From assembly GCA_947486575.1 (NCBI GenBank), contig CANKUB010000002.1:1-64000 (forward strand): a stretch of DNA of 64,000 nt. The letters run 5' to 3'. Origin of the DNA: Betaproteobacteria bacterium. Lineage in GTDB: Bacteria > Pseudomonadota > Gammaproteobacteria > Burkholderiales > SG8-41. How positions within the stretch are numbered: position 1 is the stretch's first letter; every line of letters starts with the position of its first letter. Position numbers and translations under genes: made by a program. Positions 57,718 through 64,000 of the stretch are shown piece after piece. The notes beneath the pieces were generated by a model. It was not told the DNA's origin. It searched no databases and saw nothing but the letters and a program-made list of their open reading frames with translations.

Positions 57718-58947
57718 ATGCAAAATCTGACTATTCTCGGATCTACAGGCAGCATCGGCGTAAATACGCTGGATGTAGTTGCGCGCCATCCGCAACGCTT
57801 TCGCATTGTTGCGCTGACAGCAAAATCGCGCACAGATGTACTGCTTCGACAGTGCAAACAGTTTACACCGCAGTTCGCTGTTTTGACCGATGCGGAAGCG
57901 GCAAAAGCCTTTGAGCAAAGTGTGAAAGAAGCAGGCTTGTCCACGCGTGTGTTGTGTGGTGTTGAAGCGCTGGAAAAAGTAGCGCGCCTGCCGCAAGTGG
58001 ATACCGTGATGGCTGCAATCGTCGGCATTGCGGGCTTGCGGCCCACATTGGCGGCGGCGGGCAGCGGCAAAAAAGTACTGCTGGCAAATAAAGAGTCGCT
58101 GGTCACAGCGGGTGGTTTGTTCATGGATACCGTGCGTAGCCACGGCGCGACCTTGCTGCCGATTGATAGCGAACACAATGCGGTGTTTCAATCGCTGCCG
58201 CGTGATTTTGATGGCAATCTTGCGCGCTGTGGCGTGCGACGAATCTTGCTGACTGCTTCGGGTGGCCCGTTTCGCACGCTACCGCTGGATCAATTTGAGG
58301 GCATCACGCCGGATCAAGCGTGCGCGCACCCCAATTGGGTTATGGGGCGCAAAATTTCCGTCGATTCAGCCACCATGATGAACAAGGGGCTGGAGGTCAT
58401 AGAAGCGCATTGGCTATTTGGCGCGCCGCCGCAAAGCATTGAAGTGGTAGTACATCCTGAGAGCATTGTGCATTCAATGGTTGCCTACGTGGATGGCTCG
58501 GTGATCGCGCAACTCGGTAATCCGGATATGCGCACACCTATCGCACATGCGCTGGCCTACCCGGAGCGCATCACCAACGGCGTTGATATTCTTGATCTAA
58601 CGGCAGCAGGCACGCTGCATTTTGAAAAGCCTGACTGGGGACGTTTTCCCTGTCTGGCGCTGGCGTTCGAGGCGTTGCGCGCGGGCAATGGTGCTGCCAC
58701 GGTGCTGAATGCAGCCAATGAGGTAGCCGTGGAACGTTTTCTCGAACAGAAGTTGAAATATCTGGATATTCCGCACCTGATCGAGGCTGTGCTGACCACG
58801 GTACATGCGTCAGCAGCGCATAGCCTCGATGATGTGCTCGCGCTTGACCATGAAGCGCGCGAACAGGCGTGGCAGTGGGGGCGCCCCAGTAACACGGCCA
58901 TAGGCGGTCGAGTTGCGGGAACCATTGCGGTGGTGGTGCAGTCCTAA
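57718..58947 (+). CDS. dxr: 1-deoxy-D-xylulose 5-phosphate reductoisomerase
   Basis: 409 residues. [14 protein letters not shown] is the NADPH loop; [18 protein letters not shown] and [20 protein letters not shown] hold the metal and substrate sites. Second enzyme of the MEP isoprenoid pathway, feeding UppS. Confidence 0.96.
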   Translation: MQNLTILGSTGSIGVNTLDVVARHPQRFRIVALTAKSRTDVLLRQCKQFTPQFAVLTDAEAAKAFEQSVKEAGLSTRVLCGVEALEKVARLPQVDTVMAAIVGIAGLRPTLAAAGSGKKVLLANKESLVTAGGLFMDTVRSHGATLLPIDSEHNAVFQSLPRDFDGNLARCGVRRILLTASGGPFRTLPLDQFEGITPDQACAHPNWVMGRKISVDSATMMNKGLEVIEAHWLFGAPPQSIEVVVHPESIVHSMVAYVDGSVIAQLGNPDMRTPIAHALAYPERITNGVDILDLTAAGTLHFEKPDWGRFPCLALAFEALRAGNGAATVLNAANEVAVERFLEQKLKYLDIPHLIEAVLTTVHASAAHSLDDVLALDHEAREQAWQWGRPSNTAIGGRVAGTIAVVVQS

Positions 58948-58960
58948 CAAGCTGATTATC

Positions 58961-60334
58961 ATGGGCATCATACTTTTCAAATTTGCGGCGTTTTTGCTGG
59001 CACTGGGCGTGCTGGTAGTGATTCATGAGCTGGGCCATTACTGGGTGGCACGCTGGTGCAACGTCAAGGTGCTGCGATTTTCAGTAGGCTTCGGCAAGCC
59101 ACTGAAAACGTGGGTGCGCGGGGCCGACAACACCGAGTGGGTGTTAGCAGCTGTGCCGCTGGGTGGCTACGTCAAAATGCTCGATGAGCGTGAATCGCCG
59201 GTTGCGCCCAAGGAATTGCCGCGAGCGTTTAACCGGCAAACCGTGTGGAAGCGTATCGCCATTGTGCTGGCAGGGCCCGTAGCCAATCTGCTGTTGGCAA
59301 TTGCCCTGTACTGGGGGCTATTCATGCACGGCGTGCCGGGCGTGCGACCCGTCGTGGGTGCGCCAGTGGCTTCAAGCGCTTCGGCAAAAGCGGGTTTTGT
59401 CACAGGCGATACGATTACCAGCGTGGCTGGCGAGCGGGTGTCTACCTGGCAGGATGCGCGCTGGGTATTGCTGAAAAATGCTGTGCATAAGCAGGTTGTA
59501 GCCGTGCAAGTCACGACGGATACCGACGATACGGCAACACGCAACCTCGATATGTCAGGGCTGACTGCGGCTGATCTCGATGGCGATTTTCTCAAGGTGC
59601 TGGGGGTAACGCCCTTTCAGCTCAAGGCGCCACCGGAAATCGCACGTATCGCGGCAGGCAGCGCGTCGGAGCGCGCAGGCTTAAAAGCGGGTGACGAAAT
59701 CGTCGCGTTGAACAATGTGCGTTTGGAATCGGTTGAGCATGCCATAAAAATCATTCAAGCGCATGCAGGCAAGGTGTTGATCGCTGAAATTCGTCGCGAT
59801 GGCATTGTATTGCCGCCTCTGGAAGTTACCCCCGAAGCGACTGCCGAAGCAGACGGACGTCAGATGGGGCGTATTGGCGCGATGTTGCAGCCGCTGCAAA
59901 AAGTGTTCAGTAAATACCGCGTGGAAGTGCGCTATGGCCCCATCGATGGCCTGGGCCAGGCGATAATGAAAACTTGGGACACATCGATATTCAGTCTGAA
60001 AATGCTGGGCAAAATGGTGACGGGAGAAGTCTCGCTGAAAAATCTCAGCGGGCCGATAACCATAGCCGATTATGCGGGGCAATCCGCGCAACATGGCTGG
60101 ATTGCCTATCTGGTGTTTCTGGCACTGATCAGCATCAGTCTCGGCGTGTTGAATCTGCTGCCGATCCCGTTATTGGATGGGGGGCATTTGATGTATTATA
60201 TCGTTGAGGTTTTCAAGGGCACTCCGGTGTCGGAGCAAGTCATGGAAATCGGGCAGCGTGTTGGCATGGGTCTGCTGTTACTCATGATGGCATTTGCGCT
60301 CTTCAATGATGTTAATCGACTGATAAGCGGCTAG
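58961..60334 (+). CDS. rseP: Site-2 intramembrane metalloprotease RseP
   Basis: 457 residues from ATG 58961. HExxH is in VVIHELGHYWVAR (about 20-32); two PDZ domains lie in the periplasmic middle; the second metal site is in LLPIPLLDGGHLMYY. Cuts anti-sigma factors and remnant signal peptides. Standard dxr-rseP-bamA order. Confidence 0.95.
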   Translation: MGIILFKFAAFLLALGVLVVIHELGHYWVARWCNVKVLRFSVGFGKPLKTWVRGADNTEWVLAAVPLGGYVKMLDERESPVAPKELPRAFNRQTVWKRIAIVLAGPVANLLLAIALYWGLFMHGVPGVRPVVGAPVASSASAKAGFVTGDTITSVAGERVSTWQDARWVLLKNAVHKQVVAVQVTTDTDDTATRNLDMSGLTAADLDGDFLKVLGVTPFQLKAPPEIARIAAGSASERAGLKAGDEIVALNNVRLESVEHAIKIIQAHAGKVLIAEIRRDGIVLPPLEVTPEATAEADGRQMGRIGAMLQPLQKVFSKYRVEVRYGPIDGLGQAIMKTWDTSIFSLKMLGKMVTGEVSLKNLSGPITIADYAGQSAQHGWIAYLVFLALISISLGVLNLLPIPLLDGGHLMYYIVEVFKGTPVSEQVMEIGQRVGMGLLLLMMAFALFNDVNRLISG

Positions 60335-60337
60335 TTC

Positions 60338-62641
60338 ATGGCATTTAGCTTTTTGCACTCATGGCGTTTCAATTTCTGCCTGATCTGCGCTGCCCTATGC
60401 ACCTCACTTAACGCCCCGGCTGCGCTGGCAATGGATCCTTTCGTCATCAAGGACATCCGGGTCGAGGGCCTGCAACGCACCGAAGCCGGCACCATTTTCA
60501 GCTATCTGCCCGTGCGTGTGGGCGACACGCTTACTGACGAAAAATCTTCCGAGGCGATTCGTTCGTTGTTTGCCACCGGGTTTTTCAAGGACGTTACGCT
60601 GGAAGTTGATGGCAACGTGCTGGTTGTGGTGATTCAAGAGCGGCCCTCGATTGCGCAAGTTGATTTTACCGGTGTCAAGGAATTCGACAAAGAAACCCTG
60701 AACAAAGCCATGCGGCAAATCGGTTTGGCCGAAGGCCGTATTTTTGATCGCGGCACGGCAGATCGTGCAGAGCAGGAGTTAAAACGCCAATACCTGACGC
60801 GCGGTAAATACGCGGCTGAAGTTACGACAACCGTCACCCCGCTGGAGCGCAATCGCGTATCGGTGAATTTCACTGTGGTGGAAGGCGACTCCTCTAAAAT
60901 CCGCCAGATTTCAATTATTGGCGCCAAGGCATTTACCGAGAAACAGTTGTTGAGTCTGTTTGTGCTGCGTGAGCCTGGGTTGTTAACCTGGTATAGCAAA
61001 CAGGATCAATATTCTCGTCAAAAACTGTCAGCAGACCTGGAAACATTGCGTTCGTATTACCAGGATCGTGGCTACCTGGAATTCAACATTGATTCGACGC
61101 AGGTGTCGATTACACCTGATAAAAAAGATATTTATATCACCGTAAGTATTATCGAAGGTGAAAAATACAACGTTGCCGACGTCAAAATCGAAGGACAGTT
61201 GCTGATACCCGAAGCGGAAATCCGCAAGCTGATAACGGTGAAGCAAGGTGACGTGTTTTCCAGGGTAAGGCTTAACGAATCAACCAAGAAAATTACCGAA
61301 CGCCTAGGCAACGATGGTTATGCCTTTGCCAATGTAAACGCCGCGCCTGAGCTCAATAAAGAAAAGCGCGAAGCCATCTTTACTTTTTTCATCGATCCGG
61401 GTCGCCGTGTTTATGTGCGGCGCATCAACATTGGCGGCAATAGTCGCACTCGTGATGAAGTGATCCGTCGCGAGATGCGCCAAATGGAAAGCGCGTGGTA
61501 TTCAGGCGAAAACATCACGACCTCCAAGCGTCGCGTTGACAAGCTGGGCTACTTTACCGAAGTGAATGTGGAAAACCCGGCAGTGCAGGGCACTACGGAT
61601 CAGGTGGATGTGAATTTCACGGTGGTTGAAAGGCCTACCGGCAATATTTTGCTGGGTGCGGGATTCGGCAGCGGATCGGGTATTGTGTTGTCGGGGTCTA
61701 TATCGCAAAATAATATCTTTGGCTCGGGCAAGCATCTGTCGGTTCAGGTCAGCGGCAGTCAATTCAATAAAATTTACTCGGTGTCCTTTACTGACCCCTA
61801 TTTCACTGCGGACGGTGTAAGTGTTGGTTATGATTTGTACCATCGCAAGATCGATGCACAAGGCAGTAATCTGGGTGAATATGTCACAAAGACCACTGGC
61901 GCTGGTGTGCGCTTCGGTGTGCCGATTAGCGAAATTGACACCATTCAATATGGTCTTGCGTTTGAGGAAACCAGCATTACGACTTTTCCCACAAGTCCAT
62001 TGTTCTACACGGATTACGTGAGCTCGTTTGGACCGCGCAATACGGCGTTCATGCCCAGCGTGGGCTGGGTGCGGGATGGCCGTGACTCGCTGATTTATCC
62101 CATGTCAGGCACGTTTCAGCGTGCATTTGCTGATGGGGGCTTGCCGGGGGGCACGTTGCGGTATTACCGGATGAACTATCAGTACCAGCGCTATTTCCCG
62201 ATGACAAGAACGACGGCGCTGATGTGGAATGGCGAGATCGGTTATGGCGACGGTTATAGCGGTAAATCCCTGCCGTTTTTCAAGAATTACTTTGCAGGCG
62301 GCGTATCGTCGTTGCGGGGTTACCGGCTGAATACGGTGGCACCGCGTGACGCCAACGGTGATCCGCGCGGCGGCAATCGTAAATTGTTGACCAATCTGGA
62401 ATACCTGTTTCCGTTTCCAGGGTTGAACAATGACAAGTCGGTCAGATTGAGCGCATTCTTTGATGCGGGTGGTGTGTCCGACAATAAATTTGATTCCAGC
62501 GCACTGCGCTACTCAACCGGCGCGGCACTGGCCTGGGTGTCACCATTTGGCCCGCTGAAATTCAGCATCGGGGTACCTTTGATTAACAAGTTGAATGATA
62601 AGCGGCAAATATTTCAGTTCACGTTTGGTGGCGCGTTTTAG
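60338..62641 (+). CDS. bamA: Outer membrane assembly factor BamA
   Basis: 767 residues. A signal peptide ends at APAALAM (about 31). Five POTRA domains (from FVIKDIRVEGLQRTEAGTIF) precede a 16-strand barrel; the conserved VRGF-type loop reads SSLRGYRLNTV, and the C-terminus ends FQFTFGGAF with a terminal Phe. Inserts beta-barrel proteins. Confidence 0.97.
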   Translation: MAFSFLHSWRFNFCLICAALCTSLNAPAALAMDPFVIKDIRVEGLQRTEAGTIFSYLPVRVGDTLTDEKSSEAIRSLFATGFFKDVTLEVDGNVLVVVIQERPSIAQVDFTGVKEFDKETLNKAMRQIGLAEGRIFDRGTADRAEQELKRQYLTRGKYAAEVTTTVTPLERNRVSVNFTVVEGDSSKIRQISIIGAKAFTEKQLLSLFVLREPGLLTWYSKQDQYSRQKLSADLETLRSYYQDRGYLEFNIDSTQVSITPDKKDIYITVSIIEGEKYNVADVKIEGQLLIPEAEIRKLITVKQGDVFSRVRLNESTKKITERLGNDGYAFANVNAAPELNKEKREAIFTFFIDPGRRVYVRRINIGGNSRTRDEVIRREMRQMESAWYSGENITTSKRRVDKLGYFTEVNVENPAVQGTTDQVDVNFTVVERPTGNILLGAGFGSGSGIVLSGSISQNNIFGSGKHLSVQVSGSQFNKIYSVSFTDPYFTADGVSVGYDLYHRKIDAQGSNLGEYVTKTTGAGVRFGVPISEIDTIQYGLAFEETSITTFPTSPLFYTDYVSSFGPRNTAFMPSVGWVRDGRDSLIYPMSGTFQRAFADGGLPGGTLRYYRMNYQYQRYFPMTRTTALMWNGEIGYGDGYSGKSLPFFKNYFAGGVSSLRGYRLNTVAPRDANGDPRGGNRKLLTNLEYLFPFPGLNNDKSVRLSAFFDAGGVSDNKFDSSALRYSTGAALAWVSPFGPLKFSIGVPLINKLNDKRQIFQFTFGGAF

Positions 62642-62668
62642 CGCTGTTTCAGTGCAAGGATAATAGGT

Positions 62669-63172
62669 ATGCGTAACCTGAAGATGACATCGGTTTTGAT
62701 TTTCTCGCTGCTGCTGGTGTGCGGCGTTCAAGCGGCTGATCTGAAAGTCGGCTTTGTCGATGCCGAGCGCGTCAACCGTGAATCCGCGCCAGCTGATGAG
62801 GCCAGCAAGCGCCTCGAAAAAGAGTTTCAGCCGCGCGTGTCGGAAATCCAGCGTCGTGAAGGCCAGATCAAATCCGCGCAAGCACAGTTTGAGAAAGATG
62901 CGCTGACCATGAGCGAGAACGATCGTCGCAGCCGGGAGCAGGAAATGTCGCGGCAAATCGTGGACCTACAGCGCTTACAACGTGAGTTTCAGGAAGACCT
63001 GAATCTGCGACGCAATCAAGAGCTTGGGGGGTTGCTTGAGCGTGCCAATAAAATCATTCGGCAGATCGCAGAATCCGAGAAATATGATCTTATTTTGCAG
63101 GAAGCCGTCTATCGCAGCCCGCGCATCGACATTACAGATCGGGTGTTGAAGGCACTTGCCGGCGGAAAATAG
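62669..63172 (+). CDS. skp: Periplasmic chaperone Skp/OmpH
   Basis: 167 residues. A signal peptide ends at VQAAD (about 23); KVGFVDAERV and a long charged helical pair follow (tentacles of Skp). Carries outer-membrane proteins to BamA, next to bamA as expected. Confidence 0.93.
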   Translation: MRNLKMTSVLIFSLLLVCGVQAADLKVGFVDAERVNRESAPADEASKRLEKEFQPRVSEIQRREGQIKSAQAQFEKDALTMSENDRRSREQEMSRQIVDLQRLQREFQEDLNLRRNQELGGLLERANKIIRQIAESEKYDLILQEAVYRSPRIDITDRVLKALAGGK

Positions 63173-63269
63173 CGTCGCTTGTCCAGCTTGCTCAATGGTT
63201 TCGCTCGCGGGGCCAATGTGCTCGTGACGAAATGCTGCGTATTTTCACGTGACAGGGTCGGTACGCACC

Positions 63270-64000
63270 GTGATATCACTTAGCCTCGGCGAAATTGTTC
63301 GCACACTCGGTGGTAAAGTTGAAGGCAATGCCGAAACGCGAATTGAGAAAATTGGCACGCTGGAAGGTGCCGACGCATCGTCTATAGCCTATCTCGCCAA
63401 CGAGCGATTTCTTGGCGCTCTGCATGCAACGCATGCTGGTGCTGTGATCCTGGCAACCGATCAGTGCAACGCAACGCAGTTGCCTCGTATAGTGTGCGGT
63501 AACCCGCATGCTTATTTTGCGCGCGTGACCGCGTTGCTGCATCCTGTCGCAAACGCTGTAGCGGGCATACATCCGCGCGCAACGGTAGATTCCTCGGCCA
63601 CGCTGGGTAGCGGTGTTAGTGTCGGCCCCAACGTGGTTGTGGGCTGCGACGCGCACATCGGTGAGGGTGTGAGCATTGGTGCGAATTGTTATGTGGGCGA
63701 TGGCGTTACTATCGGCGCTGGTACGCGACTATGGCCCGGTGTGGTGATCTATCACGAGTGCCGGATTGGCGAACGTGTTGTATTACATGCGGGGGTGGTA
63801 ATCGGCGCAGATGGCTTTGGCAACGCGTGGGATATCGATCATTGGGTTAAAGTACCGCAAATAGGTCGTGCCATCATCGGTAACGACGTTGAGATTGGCG
63901 CAAATACCACCGTCGACCGCGGAGCAATTGATGACACCGTGATCGAAGACGGCGTGAGGCTCGATAATCTCATCATGATCGCGCACAACGTACATGTGGG
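63270..64000 (+). CDS. lpxD: UDP-3-O-acylglucosamine N-acyltransferase, partial
   Basis: The first 243 codons, running off the right edge (family about 345). Start GTG 63270 (GTG 63249 in frame is an alternative): the beginning SLGEIVRTLGGKVEG is conserved. N-terminal uridine-binding domain, then left-handed beta-helix hexapeptides (GIHPRATVDSSATLGSGVSV), GADGFG, and DRGAIDDTVIEDG before catalytic His in IAHNVHVG. Third step of lipid A synthesis; fabZ and lpxA would be expected next. Confidence 0.94.
   Translation, partial: MISLSLGEIVRTLGGKVEGNAETRIEKIGTLEGADASSIAYLANERFLGALHATHAGAVILATDQCNATQLPRIVCGNPHAYFARVTALLHPVANAVAGIHPRATVDSSATLGSGVSVGPNVVVGCDAHIGEGVSIGANCYVGDGVTIGAGTRLWPGVVIYHECRIGERVVLHAGVVIGADGFGNAWDIDHWVKVPQIGRAIIGNDVEIGANTTVDRGAIDDTVIEDGVRLDNLIMIAHNVHV

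Overview
The window looks like a chromosomal segment of a betaproteobacterium, most likely Burkholderiales-like. Three things point there: the housekeeping gene order (glnD-map divergent from rpsB-tsf-pyrH-frr-uppS-cdsA-dxr-rseP-bamA-skp-lpxD, and smc-zipA-ligA divergent from queF-dapC-dapD-pilU-prmB), the orphan Bug/TctC solute-binding proteins, and the moderately GC-rich coding sequence. This assignment is inference from gene content; no rRNA or tRNA gene is present to anchor it.

Bases 1-13.2 kb form a molybdenum/tungsten enzyme region. The left edge is the end of an IS3-family-like insertion sequence whose border falls inside a formate dehydrogenase alpha subunit gene. Only the C-terminal three quarters of fdhA is left in the window, without the iron-sulfur/active-site part. 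It is followed by fdhB, a small lipoprotein, the membrane cytochrome b subunit and a small Lys/Ala-rich protein. Next come a tungstate ABC importer (tupB-tupC-tupA), a DsbA-fold oxidoreductase and an unknown cupin-like protein on the minus strand, a short ModE-type regulator, a perfect ModE-box palindrome sitting on the modA promoter, the molybdate importer modABC, the cofactor genes mobB, moaD and moaE, and crcB.

Bases 13.2-30 kb are accessory. They hold a 1332-residue response regulator (REC + HD-GYP + an alanine-rich coiled coil of about 850 residues + one membrane segment) with 336-bp internal repeats, a VOC protein, two orphan Bug periplasmic receptors, a double cyclic-nucleotide-domain protein without DNA-binding domain, an orphan TRAP-type receptor with no signal peptide, three oxidoreductases, a nitrilase-family amidase, an acyl-CoA dehydrogenase and a CaiB/BaiF CoA-transferase. 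Inserted here is a small disturbed patch (26.1-27.7 kb): a frameshifted lipoprotein gene and a DUF4258/YgiT toxin-antitoxin-like pair lying between the acyl-CoA dehydrogenase gene and a decayed second copy of its last 45 codons.

Bases 30-64 kb are core genome: surE-pcm-nlpD (no rpoS follows), the 4.5S SRP RNA, dnaX-ybaB-recR, rluB, prmB, pilU, dapD, dapC, queF, smc-zipA-ligA, an MTA/MTI phosphorylase, def, glnD, map, then the rpsB-to-lpxD translation and envelope cluster; lpxD runs off the right edge.

Across the window a 20-22 bp A-rich motif (consensus TYAATAAAAACAAATASTTAC) recurs about a dozen times, nearly always between genes or over a start or stop codon. I cannot assign it to a known element. 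Together with the ModE operator, the coiled-coil HD-GYP protein and the patch at 26-27.7 kb it is the most unusual feature here. The only gene-free stretch over 300 bases is 52627-53008, which holds the rpsB promoter, a structured leader and two copies of the motif.
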